A stretch of 16,906 nucleotides of DNA from Bifidobacterium sp. (GTDB taxonomy: Bacteria > Actinomycetota > Actinomycetes > Actinomycetales > Bifidobacteriaceae), in assembly GCA_022739095.1 (NCBI GenBank), contig JAIJEI010000020.1, positions 1 through 16,906 of the forward strand, written 5' to 3'. The translations under genes and the position numbers were made by a program. Shown here in pieces: positions 1-7,678 of the stretch; the stretch's first letter is position 1, and each line of letters starts with the position of its first letter. Below the pieces are notes generated by a model. That model saw only the letters and a program-made list of their open reading frames with translations, ran no database searches and was not told the origin of the DNA.

Positions 1-7
1 TGGACGG

Positions 8-29
8 TTTGTCATCTCAAGATGACAAA
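8..29. promoter_or_regulatory. Dyad element, copy 1
   Basis: Perfect inverted repeat with 10-base arms, TTTGTCATCT and AGATGACAAA, around a CA spacer. The pairing stops at the core (G7 against A30), unlike the two long copies at 9827 and 10780. It lies at the window edge, about 107 bases before the integrase start, so the gene it serves may lie to the left. It belongs to the same family as three other copies in the window. Operator, hairpin or recombination-site roles are all possible. Confidence 0.6.
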
Positions 30-90
30 AACAAGCAACGATTCTTTCAGCATATTCACTTACACTGTTCCTTGGTTTCAATCTCCCCAC

Positions 91-115
91 AAGGCGCACG
101 CAGGGTGCGCCTTTT
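91..115 (+). terminator. Probable intrinsic terminator
   Basis: A perfect 9-bp stem (AAGGCGCAC at 91-99 with GTGCGCCTT at 105-113) closes a 5-base loop, and the right arm runs into TTTT. This is the shape of a short rho-independent terminator read on +. It probably ends a gene left of the window, just before the integrase remnant. Confidence 0.5.
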
Positions 116-135
116 CGCGATCTAGGGAGATCAAT

Positions 136-656
136 ATGCCGAAAATCAGGCATTCCCATGGAAATCATCCGCAGAAGCCTCCGCGAAGCAAGTGGGGAAC
201 TGTGCTGGCTCGTTATGACAGAACCGGCATGCTAATCGCATGGCAGGTTCGATATCCAAATCCATTAGAACCCGGCAAACGCGTCCAACGCCAGTTCAAG
301 CCGGATCAGGAGATCGAAGCCCGTAGGTGGCTGGAAGCCGAAAAGTACCTCGTCAGCCTCCATCGTAACGGCATCGCCGAATGGGTTCATCCAACGGAAC
401 GAAGCCGACGAAAAGCCGTCGCGGAAAAGAGCCAAACAGAACGCAATATGTTGTTCCGCGACTATGTGATGCGATGGGCCGAGGCATACCGGCTTCCCGC
501 CGGCAATGGCATCGCCGGTGGCACGCGTCGCAATCTATATCTGGACGTTGGCCATTTCCTGCCAAGTCTTGGGGATCTGCCGCTTAACGAGATCACTCCG
601 TCCATCATCAAGGCTTGGTATGATGCGCCTCACCCCGAAGGTCGGTGGGCGTTCCA
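136..656 (+). pseudogene. Tyrosine integrase, N-terminal remnant
   Basis: The start is ATG 136, supported by GGGAGA five bases upstream; an in-frame ATG at 22 lacks such a site. About 170 codons resemble the N-terminal part of actinobacterial phage/ICE tyrosine recombinases. There is an arm-type DNA-binding segment (SKWGTVLARYDRTG, then a basic GKRVQRQFK stretch), followed by the start of the SAM-like core-binding domain (LFRDYVMRWAEAYR, GGTRRNLYLDVGHF, LPLNEITPSIIKAWYDAPHP). Homology ends near GRWAFQ at about 656. The frame then runs to a stop at 1047 through out-of-frame solute-binding-protein DNA, giving low-complexity Pro/Ser/Thr sequence. The catalytic domain with its R-H-R-Y residues is absent, so the protein cannot be an active recombinase. 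The family call is fairly firm; the exact family member is not known. Confidence 0.7.
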
Positions 657-1097
657 GCACCATGCGGCGGCAGCGGACTGGCCATCGCCAAGAAGATCCC
701 CGACGGCAAACTCGACGCCGCCAAGAAGTTCGCCGAATACGCCACCACCAACGATGAAGGCGTCGACGCCCGCGTATCCAACGGCAGCTTCCTCGCCACC
801 ACCAAGACCCTCGACCGGAAGGACTTCCTCGCCAAGACCACGCTTAGGAACGCTGACGGCAGCGACAACGAGTTCTTCGGCGGTCAGCGGTGCAACGAGG
901 TCTTCTCCCAGGCCGCCAAGGACGTCACCGGCAAGTGGGAGTTCCTGCCCTTCGAGCCCTACGCCCGCTCCATCTACAACGACAATATGGGATCGTTCTT
1001 CTCCGGCAAGACCGATTTCAGGACTACTGCTGGCAAATGGCAGATAGCGCTAAGAAATTATGCCGCTGGCCAAGGATTTAGCATCGTCTCAAGATGA
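645..1097 (+). pseudogene. ABC solute-binding protein, C-terminal remnant
   Basis: This frame encodes about 150 residues that read like the last third of a family 1 (sugar-type) extracellular solute-binding protein. It contains VPAPCGGSGLAIAKK, the usual glycine-rich turn where these proteins bury their ligand, then KLDAAKKFAEYAT, a helix with EVFSQAAKDV, and the tail NDNMGSFFSGKTDF with a final amphipathic helix GKWQIALRNYAAGQGF. Signal peptide, lipobox and the first lobe are missing, and no ribosome binding site precedes the nominal GTG at 645. It follows the integrase remnant in a different frame. Bases 645-656 make sense in both frames, suggesting a junction with microhomology. It is GC-rich and ends exactly where an AT-rich tract begins (1098). 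Confidence 0.7.
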
Positions 1098-1255
1098 ATA
1101 GATTGCAAGGATGACTCCTGTAAGAAATTAGCTATGGTTCATATAGTATTATAAAGGAGTATAAATTGTACTCGTAATTAGATGAATACTTCGTGTTAAG
1201 CATATTTCATAAATGTGTGGAGTATTGACATGGGCCTATGTTTGCATTGATGTCA

Positions 1256-1938
1256 CTATTTCAGTTGCGTAAAGACACTCGATTTAATCCAATTGATTGC
1301 GATTTGGGTGTGGTTTGAAAGATGAAGCTTCGATAGAATTCGACTAACATAGCGTTTGACTGATTTGGTTTCCAGAAATAGTTTTTTGCTATGTCGTCAT
1401 TGCTGAGTCCTTGTGCAATTAAGGCACATATGTCACGCTCTCTAGTAGTAAGACTCTTGAATGATTCAATAAATATATTTTGTTGGTCTTGAAAAATGAA
1501 TTTGCTTTGTTGATATTCTACTAGTTTCTTTGTTATTCGTGGAGTAAGAATTTTACCATTTTCAAAAACAGCTTTTATCGATTCCATTAATTGTGTTTTA
1601 CTTATGTCTTTCAGCAGGAATCCGCTGGTTCCGGCGTCGAGTCCGCCGAAGGCGTAGTCGTCTTCGTCGTAGGTGGTGAGGATGAGGATTCTGATGGTGG
1701 GCCAGTGTCTGGCGATGTGTCGGGTTGCTTCGATGCCGTCCATGTCGGGCATGCGTACGTCCATGAGGATCACGTCGGGCAATGGTTGGTGATCGGCGTC
1801 CAACTGGTTGAGTGTGTCGATGGCGGTTTGCCCGTTTTCCGCCGAGGCGATGACGGTGATGTCGGTCATGTCGTCGAGCATGAGCCGGAAACCGAGCCGT
1901 GCCAGTTTCTGATCATCCACAAGCATTACGCGGATCAT
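1256..1938 (-). CDS. NarL-type response regulator RR1, split by a -1 frameshift
   Basis: The receiver domain (residues 1-120) is complete: acidic pair D8-D9, phosphoacceptor D60 in LMDVRMPDMDG, T88/T89 and K110. A LuxR-type HTH begins at about residue 163 (LTTRERDICALIAQGLSNDDIAKN). In frame 0 the protein then loses homology and stops at 1261. The -1 frame instead gives the expected recognition helix (ETKSVKRYVSRIL, SKLHLSNHTQIAI) and ends at a TAG at 1256-1258, for 227 residues. The switch point is A AAA AAC at 1387-1381, in the correct phase for -1 slippage after N186. Either one A of a homopolymer is missing (mutation or sequencing error) or the shift is programmed. The start overlaps the HK1 stop by ATGA. 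DNA coding for the receiver is GC-rich and that for the HTH is AT-rich, with the change near 1605-1625, so the gene is a mosaic. Confidence 0.85.
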
Positions 1939-3176
1939 GGTCGGACCTTCCTTTCAATCGGCTGTTTCCCGGTCGGGGGAATGACCGCTTTGACCTGCCA
2001 TTCGATGCCATCGACCGGCCCATATGCGAACGTGCCGCCAACGTCCCGTACGCGCTGTGACAGTCCGGCCAATCCGGTGCCGTCATCGGGTGCGACGGCT
2101 TGCGCCGCACCGGTGGCTCCGTCGTTGCGGATGATGACGGTGACTCCGTTGGGCTGGTGGTTCCATGAGACGTTGAGATGTGTGACGTGTCTGCAGTGGC
2201 GGATGGCGTTGGTTATGGCCTCGCGTGTCACGTCGAAGCAGAGGTCCGCCTGGGGTTCGTCGTTGGCACGGATGCCGGTTTCGGTAAATACGGTGATGAT
2301 GTCGAGCGTGCGGGCGTGTGCGAGGATCGGACGGATGTCATCCCATGAATGTATGCTCCGGGAACCCGGCCTGGCGGGATCCTTGTCTTCGTCGATCGTG
2401 TCGGTTTCGGTCAACGCGCGAACGGCCTTGCGAGTGTCCTCCAGGCTTTCCCGTGCGATCTCGTTGATGCCTTTCAGAGCCTCCTCCACGCGCGAGTCGC
2501 CGGTCTTACCGGTCAATCCTTCGGATAGGGCGATGATCGCGGTCAACCCGTGCCCCACGCTGTCGTGCAATTGTCCGGCGATGCGCGAACGACGCACGGC
2601 GGCGTCACGCTGCTTGGCGGCGGTCTGCGCGCGCCGGTGTTCCAGGCCGGCGGCGGCCGTGGCGTTCCTGGCTTGGACCATGCCGCGGCGTGCCAGGGCG
2701 ATCGCGCCGGCGAGGGCGAGCAGGAGGATGCGGCCGGGCCATTCGCCAAGGAACCGGCTGGCGGGCCATGACATGAACGTCGCCAAAGTTACGGTCAACG
2801 TCGTCGCGAGGGATCCGATGTACATGCGGCGTTCCCCGGCCGTGCGCATGAACGCGTAGAACGCCGCGACCAGCTGGACCAGCAGGATCGAGTCCGCATG
2901 CCAGAAGGACAGGACCAGGGTCAGGATGAGCTGCGATGCCAACGTGGCGGATGGGGCCCGGTAACGGAACACCAATGCCAGGCATGACAGGAGCTGGAAC
3001 AGCAGCAGCATTATGAATCCGCCGGTCTGCTTGGCGAGTGTGTACATCGGATCCAATGGGGTGCCGATCATGCGCTCCCACGTGAGCATCGCCATCTCGA
3101 CCGCGAGCACGCATAATGGCATGGCTATGGCCGTGACCCTGCCGACGTTCACCGTTTGTCGCTCCATACGATCCAC
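1935..3176 (-). CDS. HisKA_3-type sensor histidine kinase HK1
   Basis: I chose GTG 3176, because GAGG lies seven bases upstream; ATG 3167 is an alternative, and the upstream extension of the frame is a shadow. The product is 413 residues. Five or so hydrophobic segments (about 13-33, 52-70, 79-107, 118-136, 148-164) form a membrane sensor with short loops. The dimerisation box follows, with phosphoacceptor H204 in GQLHDSVGHGL, and then a HATPase domain with N-box REAITNAIRHC and G-box GTGLAGLSQRV. This is the LiaS/DesK-like architecture that pairs with NarL-type regulators. The stop overlaps the RR1 start by four bases, so the two are translationally coupled. Small-molecule or peptide sensing through the membrane domain is an inference from the neighbouring ABC genes. 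Confidence 0.88.
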   Translation of the reverse strand: MDRMERQTVNVGRVTAIAMPLCVLAVEMAMLTWERMIGTPLDPMYTLAKQTGGFIMLLLFQLLSCLALVFRYRAPSATLASQLILTLVLSFWHADSILLVQLVAAFYAFMRTAGERRMYIGSLATTLTVTLATFMSWPASRFLGEWPGRILLLALAGAIALARRGMVQARNATAAAGLEHRRAQTAAKQRDAAVRRSRIAGQLHDSVGHGLTAIIALSEGLTGKTGDSRVEEALKGINEIARESLEDTRKAVRALTETDTIDEDKDPARPGSRSIHSWDDIRPILAHARTLDIITVFTETGIRANDEPQADLCFDVTREAITNAIRHCRHVTHLNVSWNHQPNGVTVIIRNDGATGAAQAVAPDDGTGLAGLSQRVRDVGGTFAYGPVDGIEWQVKAVIPPTGKQPIERKVRP

Positions 3177-3205
3177 TGTGCCACCTCGTCGGGTCATCGG
3201 CGTAT

Positions 3206-3568
3206 TCACTGTGCGAGGCAGTCCGCGCCGGGCATCAGGCAGCCGAGCATCGTGACCGAACCGGTGAACAGCACAGTGGACACGATGATGATGGCCAGCC
3301 ATACGAACGGCGAGAGCAGCGCCCCGATCCATGCGGCGACGCGGCCGCCATGCTCCCATCCGTGTCCGTCGCGGCCGGTGATCCACGCGATCAGCACGCC
3401 GGGCAGGGACAGGAACAGGCCGAGCAGCAGGAAGCTGATAATCGAATCGTTCGGCGTGTTCGCGGCTGGCAATGGCCGGGGCGGGTTCGGCCGGCCGGGT
3501 TCCGGGATGGGCGGTGGCGCCGGCAGGGGCTTGCCGGGTGACGGTTCGTGATGTGTGGGAATGTCCAT
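3206..3568 (-). CDS. Small Pro-rich protein with two TM segments
   Basis: The product is 120 residues, with an AAGGA ribosome binding site nine bases before ATG 3568. The first 40 residues are rich in proline (PLPAPPPIPEPGRPNPP) and are probably a flexible cytoplasmic segment. Hydrophobic helices follow at about 43-63 (SIISFLLLGLFLSLPGVLIAWI) and 80-108. I do not recognise a named family with certainty; proteins of this plan are common next to bifidobacterial ABC/two-component operons. It sits 29 bases upstream of HK1 in the same direction and probably shares its transcript. No catalytic motif is visible. Confidence 0.65.
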   Translation of the reverse strand: MDIPTHHEPSPGKPLPAPPPIPEPGRPNPPRPLPAANTPNDSIISFLLLGLFLSLPGVLIAWITGRDGHGWEHGGRVAAWIGALLSPFVWLAIIIVSTVLFTGSVTMLGCLMPGADCLAQ

Positions 3569-3589
3569 GAGTGCCGATCCTTTTGAGTG

Positions 3590-3786
3590 TCATGGGAGCT
3601 TGTTGATGTTGATGGTGCCGTTGTCGCCAGGCAATGCACTGATGGAGACCCTGACGGTGCCGTCGTCGGCCGTGTAGTCGTATACACCGGCCTGTTCCTC
3701 CTCGGTGGCGTTGCGGGTGAAGCCCGCGTCCTTGATCTTTCGCGTATAGTCCTTCGCCTCGGCGTGGCCGTGTATCGGACAGGCAT
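3590..3786 (-). pseudogene. Small gene with frame disruption (C-terminal remnant)
   Basis: ATG 3786 follows a strong AAAAGGAGG site by eight bases, but the frame it opens is arginine/threonine-rich nonsense. A second frame of the same strand, open from 3790 to the TGA at 3590-3592, gives a sensible small domain. It contains HAEAKDYTRKIKDAGF, RNATEEEQAGVYDY, TADDGTVRVSISAL and PGDNGTININKLP, alternating helix and beta strands. A short frame-shifting deletion after the start codon would explain both facts. The domain resembles the C-terminal module of small secreted actinobacterial proteins of unknown function; I cannot assign a role. It lies between the permease and the two-TM protein. Confidence 0.5.
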
Positions 3787-3818
3787 GATCTCATCCTCCT
3801 TTTCCGAATCCGGGGCCG

Positions 3819-5243
3819 TCAACGGCTTCTGATCGCGTCGGCCACGCTGCGGCGCAACGCGGGCCGGATCTGCATGTACTGGATGAGGAACAACGCCAGC
3901 CAGCAGGCCGCTCCCGCGCCGATCACACCAGCCCACGGGATCCCGGCCACTGGAACGCCGACGAGCGTGATGGAGCGTGTTGCGAGCACGAGCGAGCTGA
4001 CGGCGACCGGGATGAGCGCGAGGACGACCGCGCCGGCGGCCAGGTGCAGGCTCTGCCACAGGATCATGCGCGTCACCCGGCGCGGCGACATGCCGATGCT
4101 GCGCAGCAGCGCCTGATCGGCGACCATGCCACGGTTCGACAACGCGATGACGGCTAGGCTCGTGGCCAGGGACACGATGCACAGCATCGCGATCATCAGC
4201 AGCGAGTCCGCGTAGTTCAGGCTCGTCGGATGGCCGCCCAAGGCCAGTATCCGCCCGTAGGAGCGCGCGCAGGTCAGCAGGGTCGTGGACAATCCCAAGG
4301 CCAGTGCGAGCGGGGCGATGATGTTCATACTGGACACGGCCTTCGCCTTGGCGGCACGGGCCGCGAGCACGCCGGTCGCCGACCCGCACAGGCGGCACAC
4401 GGCGCGTCCCACATCCAGCAGGATCGGGACCAGCACGCCAGTGAGGACGTACATGCCGAACGACGCGATGATCCCGGCCCATAATGCGCCGTTGAACGTC
4501 TGGCCGGCCTCCTGTCCGAACGCGTGGGCGCGCGGCATGCCTATGCCGGAGAACGCCAATACCAATGCCGCCACCATGACAACCAGTCCCAGCGCGCAAC
4601 GCGCCCAATACCGCCATCCACGCCTTCCAATCGGTGCGTCCCCGCCACGGATCGCCTCGATGGGACGAACCTTCGCCGCACGCATCGAGGGCACAAACGC
4701 GCCCAGCATGCACGTGGCCACGCCCAACAGCAGCGAGCCGAGCCATGCCGCCGCGGACGGCGCGAACGCGGGAGGGACGAACGAGCCGAGCCCGCCGGCG
4801 AAGCTCTCCGCGGCCATCGCGTTGAACTCGGGAACCGCGAGGAGACTGGCCGGCATCGCGAGCAGTGAGCCGAGCAGCGAACCGGTGAGGCTCGCCACGC
4901 CCACGAGCATCCACATGCCCGCGCGCACCTGGCTCGGACTGGCGCCCATGAGACGCCATTGCGCGAACGTGCCGTGAATACGGTTGACCGTGGCCGAACC
5001 GACCACCGTCAGCGAGAAGAACGCAAGCAACGCCACCACGACATAGATCGTGACCGACACCATGCCGAACTCGGCCGGATCCAAACCCGCCAGCCGGGCG
5101 GCCGATGCGAACGACGGCGACGAGGTCCACACGAACTGGTTCATGCACACGCCCACCAGCGTGGTCACCACCGCGACCACCAGAATCGTGGGCACCCAAC
5201 CCGCGAGATTATCGCGGAACACGCGAAGCACATACCTACCCAC
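3819..5243 (-). CDS. FtsX-type ABC transporter permease
   Basis: The product is a 474-residue integral membrane protein. A TM segment at about 14-35 is followed by TMs near 62-85, 112-135 and 165-187, then a second half with similar spacing (about 214-232, 250-272, 300-320, 340-365, 395-420, 430-450). The motif RLMGASPSQVRAG in the first half and RSIGMSPRRVTRMIL in the second are the coupling helices typical of the two FtsX domains of bacterial efflux and peptide-stress permeases. The start overlaps the end of the ATPase by eight bases, so the two proteins form one transporter. The single-chain, two-FtsX layout suits MacB-like or antimicrobial-resistance exporters; substrate unknown. It is strongly GC-rich, unlike the lasso genes. 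Confidence 0.85.
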   Translation of the reverse strand: MGRYVLRVFRDNLAGWVPTILVVAVVTTLVGVCMNQFVWTSSPSFASAARLAGLDPAEFGMVSVTIYVVVALLAFFSLTVVGSATVNRIHGTFAQWRLMGASPSQVRAGMWMLVGVASLTGSLLGSLLAMPASLLAVPEFNAMAAESFAGGLGSFVPPAFAPSAAAWLGSLLLGVATCMLGAFVPSMRAAKVRPIEAIRGGDAPIGRRGWRYWARCALGLVVMVAALVLAFSGIGMPRAHAFGQEAGQTFNGALWAGIIASFGMYVLTGVLVPILLDVGRAVCRLCGSATGVLAARAAKAKAVSSMNIIAPLALALGLSTTLLTCARSYGRILALGGHPTSLNYADSLLMIAMLCIVSLATSLAVIALSNRGMVADQALLRSIGMSPRRVTRMILWQSLHLAAGAVVLALIPVAVSSLVLATRSITLVGVPVAGIPWAGVIGAGAACWLALFLIQYMQIRPALRRSVADAIRSR

Positions 5244-6054
5244 GACGGGCCTCCTGACCGTGCTGCGTCATGGCCGGCTCGAACGTGCGGCGCATGCCCT
5301 CGACGATCTGCCCAGCGGTCAGTCTGCCCGCGATGTGGGTGATTCCGCCGTCACGCAGGAAGACCACGCGGTCGGCCAGGGCGGCGGCGTCCGTGTCATG
5401 CGTGACCATGACCACGTTGGAACCCGAATCCGCCAGCTCGCGCAGCACCTGCAGCACGAGCTCGCTGTTCGCGGTGTCGAGCGCGCCGGTGGGCTCGTCG
5501 GCGAACACCACCGCCGGGCGCAAGAGCAGGGCCCGGCACAGGGCCACGCGCTGCTGCTCGCCGCCGGACAGGGCGCTCACCACGGTCCTCGCCCTCCGGC
5601 GCAGGCCGAACCGGGACAACAGCTGCGTGACCCGAATGTAGTCGGCCTTGCGATGGGCGAGCGAGAGCGGCAGCATCACGTTCTCCTCGACCGTCAGATA
5701 CGGCACGAGGTTGTACTGCTGGAACACGAAGCCGATATGCCCGCGGATGAACCGCGAACGACGCTCCTCGTCCAACGCGTAGATGTCGGTGCCGCCGATG
5801 ACGACCCGACCCGAGTCGGGCCTGTCCAAACCGGACAACACGTACAACAAAGAGGTCTTACCCGCACCCGAAGGCCCGACGATCGCCGTCAACCCGGCAC
5901 CGGGAATATCCAACGAGACATCATTGAGAATCACACTCGGACTGGAACCATCAGCGGAAGCCACACGCTTGACCAACCCACGCGCCTGAACCGATAAATA
6001 TGTATTTACCCCAATGAGGTCATTTCGCTCATATGACAGGGGTTGTTTTTTCAT
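5236..6054 (-). CDS. MacB/LolD-type ABC transporter ATP-binding protein
   Basis: The start is ATG 6054, preceded by GAAGGA about nine bases upstream; an in-frame ATG at 6084 has no such site. The 272-residue protein has Walker A GPSGAGKTS (about 60-68), a Q-loop in VFQQYNLVPYLTVEENV, signature LSGGEQQRVALCRALLL, Walker B VVFADEPTGALD and H-switch VMVTHDTDAAALADR. All are intact, so it should hydrolyse ATP and drive the FtsX permease it overlaps. The first 20 residues (MKKQPLSYERNDLIGVNTYL) are encoded by AT-rich DNA. The ABC domain proper begins at SVQARGLVKR with a sharp rise in GC at about 5995. A usual start codon is absent there (the codon is TTA), which suggests that a foreign N-terminus was joined by recombination. 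Confidence 0.88.
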   Translation of the reverse strand: MKKQPLSYERNDLIGVNTYLSVQARGLVKRVASADGSSPSVILNDVSLDIPGAGLTAIVGPSGAGKTSLLYVLSGLDRPDSGRVVIGGTDIYALDEERRSRFIRGHIGFVFQQYNLVPYLTVEENVMLPLSLAHRKADYIRVTQLLSRFGLRRRARTVVSALSGGEQQRVALCRALLLRPAVVFADEPTGALDTANSELVLQVLRELADSGSNVVMVTHDTDAAALADRVVFLRDGGITHIAGRLTAGQIVEGMRRTFEPAMTQHGQEARRG

Positions 6055-6108
6055 GGCCGCGAATCCTTCCCACGAGAGTGCCATTGCCGACAGTATCCAT
6101 AAAGACGA

Positions 6109-6156
6109 GTCAATCGTCTATGCCGGAGAGACGATTGACATCAAAAGATGTCAATC
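6109..6156. promoter_or_regulatory. Nested inverted repeats upstream of the ABC ATPase
   Basis: Two overlapping dyads share the unit ATTGAC. GTCAATCGTCT at 6109-6119 pairs with AGACGATTGAC at 6129-6139 around a 9-base loop, and GATTGACATC at 6133-6142 pairs with GATGTCAATC at 6147-6156 around AAAA. The array is 55-100 bases before the ATPase start, in an AT-rich gap, so it is a good candidate operator for that operon. Its sequence is related to, but not the same as, the TTTGTCATCT dyads. Confidence 0.45.
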
Positions 6157-6239
6157 CGTGTCGAAGAGAGAGTCGAGTAACCATATAGTTGATAAACAGC
6201 CACCGGTCAAAGAATCATCAGAATTGTGATGTCCTTCAT

Positions 6240-7253
6240 CTAACAGTTGAAAAAACACCGAATTATGTGCAGACGGAACAATAGCCGAATTTCCCGTATA
6301 CGGTTCATCGCGGCCATTGAATTGCCGATTTGTGAGCCTGCGTAGATGATCTGGCTGAGCGGTGAGATGCTGATGAACAGCAACATGATGAACTGGGTAA
6401 GTTTCTCTACGGATAGCAGCCCTGTGGTTACGCGCCATAATCCCAGACCGAACACGATGATAGCTGCAAGTTGCAGGGCTATCGTGGCCAGTGGATTGAC
6501 GATCGACTGGATTTTGGCGATCTTGAGTCCGGACAGGCGGACACGGTTGATTAAGGCGGCAATGACCTTATTCTCGTTCTCGAAGCCGTTTGAAGCGCGT
6601 ATGGTGCGGATACCGGCGAGATCACGATTGAGTATGGAAGTAAGGTCGCCGAGCGTGTATTGGCTGTCATAGCTTGCTCGTTCAATGAATTTAGCGGACA
6701 GCAGCATGAGTGTGAATACGGTGAGAAGCAGGGTGATTGCTGTGCCGAATAGGATTGGGTCAAGCATTGCCATAAACACAGCGGAACCGATGACGGTGAT
6801 GAAGCCTGATGCAAGGGCTGATGTGCACTGCATGAATGCATTACGCAGTTGTGAGGTGTCGTTGCTGACACGGCTGAGCAGGTCGCCGGAGTCGCGTTGA
6901 TCGTATTCGCGTATGGGCAGGCGTAGCAGGTGTTTGCTTAGTGTGAGACGAGCATCCCTTACGATATCCTCTCCTGTACTCTGCAGTTGGTAGTTCTGTA
7001 GGGCTGATATAGCTCCTGAGGCGATGACGAGTAACAGCATTCCGGCAATGACGGGCCACTGGGGAACCTGGAATACACCGTTCTGGAAGAAGTTGGTCAT
7101 GTACTTAGGCAGGAGCAGCGTCATAGAGGCTCCTATGGTTCCAAGGCATAGGATGAGTGCCAGCCGTCCTCGGTATTTTCGGAGGGGAGAAATCAGATTG
7201 TACATGGAGACATGTTTCATGTGCATGGTGTCGTCCTGGTCGTTGACGGTCAT
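6240..7253 (-). CDS. lasD: Lasso-peptide ABC exporter, truncated after the membrane domain
   Basis: ATG 7253 overlaps the lasB2 stop by four bases. Residues 20 to about 310 form an ABC type-1 exporter membrane domain. It has TM segments near 31-50, 65-86, 141-163, 168-188, 255-275 and 285-305. The coupling-loop motifs are LPIREYDQRDSGDLLSRVSND and LTSILNRDLAGIRTIRASNG. Homology reaches the linker MNRIREI and then ends; the last 15 residues (LLFRLHIIRCFFNC) are unrelated. A normal lasso exporter of this fusion type is about 570-600 residues with a C-terminal nucleotide-binding domain. Here Walker A, signature and Walker B are all missing, and no other frame downstream shows them. The gene is therefore a broken exporter, or a half-transporter that borrows an ATPase. 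Confidence 0.8.
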   Translation of the reverse strand: MTVNDQDDTMHMKHVSMYNLISPLRKYRGRLALILCLGTIGASMTLLLPKYMTNFFQNGVFQVPQWPVIAGMLLLVIASGAISALQNYQLQSTGEDIVRDARLTLSKHLLRLPIREYDQRDSGDLLSRVSNDTSQLRNAFMQCTSALASGFITVIGSAVFMAMLDPILFGTAITLLLTVFTLMLLSAKFIERASYDSQYTLGDLTSILNRDLAGIRTIRASNGFENENKVIAALINRVRLSGLKIAKIQSIVNPLATIALQLAAIIVFGLGLWRVTTGLLSVEKLTQFIMLLFISISPLSQIIYAGSQIGNSMAAMNRIREIRLLFRLHIIRCFFNC

Positions 7254-7678
7254 TGCGTATCTTTCCGTTCGGAACTGGCTCTAGTAATGGTGTATTGTTT
7301 GACGGCATCAGGTTCGCCGATGGGTATACCGTTGGCTTCTACCCAAGCGTGTGCGCGGAAGGGACGATCGGTGAATCCGGTGCACCATGTGACGGATCGG
7401 TGAGAGATGCGGCATGCCGCCGCTGTGGAGAGCGACCGAAGCAGACAACCTTGCTGACTGCGGCATTTGCGGCTTACCACGCATACGGCATTGCGGTAAC
7501 GCTCCGCCGTGCTGGTGTCGGCCGGCGGATATCGTTCGGACCACGTTTCAAGCCGGCGGCAGAACTCTCCGATTTGTTGTCGTTCCATCCGTCTTCCGAT
7601 GATGATGGCAATCAGTGCTATCAGGCGGTCATGAAAGTTGACGTGTGTGACCGCTTCCGGCTGTAAAGGGATGCTCAT
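7250..7678 (-). CDS. lasB2: Lasso leader peptidase, transglutaminase-like (B2)
   Basis: The 142-residue product matches the stand-alone B2 protein of split actinobacterial lasso systems, a papain/transglutaminase-fold cysteine protease that cuts the LasA leader. The visible catalytic features are C78 in QQGCLLRSL, H110 in FRAHAWVEANG and a likely acid at D124 in GEPDAV, in the usual order and spacing. The N-terminal helices (HDRLIALIAIIIGRR) match the family pattern. It overlaps lasB1 and lasD by ATGA on each side, so the four proteins are coupled in translation. It acts in the cytoplasm on precursor presented by LasB1. Confidence 0.9.
   Translation of the reverse strand: MSIPLQPEAVTHVNFHDRLIALIAIIIGRRMERQQIGEFCRRLETWSERYPPADTSTAERYRNAVCVVSRKCRSQQGCLLRSLSTAAACRISHRSVTWCTGFTDRPFRAHAWVEANGIPIGEPDAVKQYTITRASSERKDTQ

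Noticed and set aside
91..115. Part of a tRNA gene as integration target
   Set aside because: Only a single stem-loop with a T-run is present; no D-, T- or anticodon arms could be built around it.
656..1047. Continuation of the integrase frame rich in Pro, Ser and Thr
   Set aside because: It is the solute-binding-protein remnant read in the wrong frame; the composition is an artefact.
1591..2859. Long + strand ORF opposite RR1/HK1
   Set aside because: Antisense shadow of two GC-rich genes; its protein has no domain-like features, whereas the minus-strand frames carry all catalytic motifs.
6151..6330. Minus-strand frame ending LTGGCLSTIWLLDSLFDTD, with a Gly-Gly and a Cys, resembling a second RiPP precursor or the missing LasD C-terminus
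   Set aside because: No ribosome binding site before any start, no Walker or signature motif, and no leader pattern. It is the frame next to the LasD tail in AT-rich DNA. Chance or debris is more likely.
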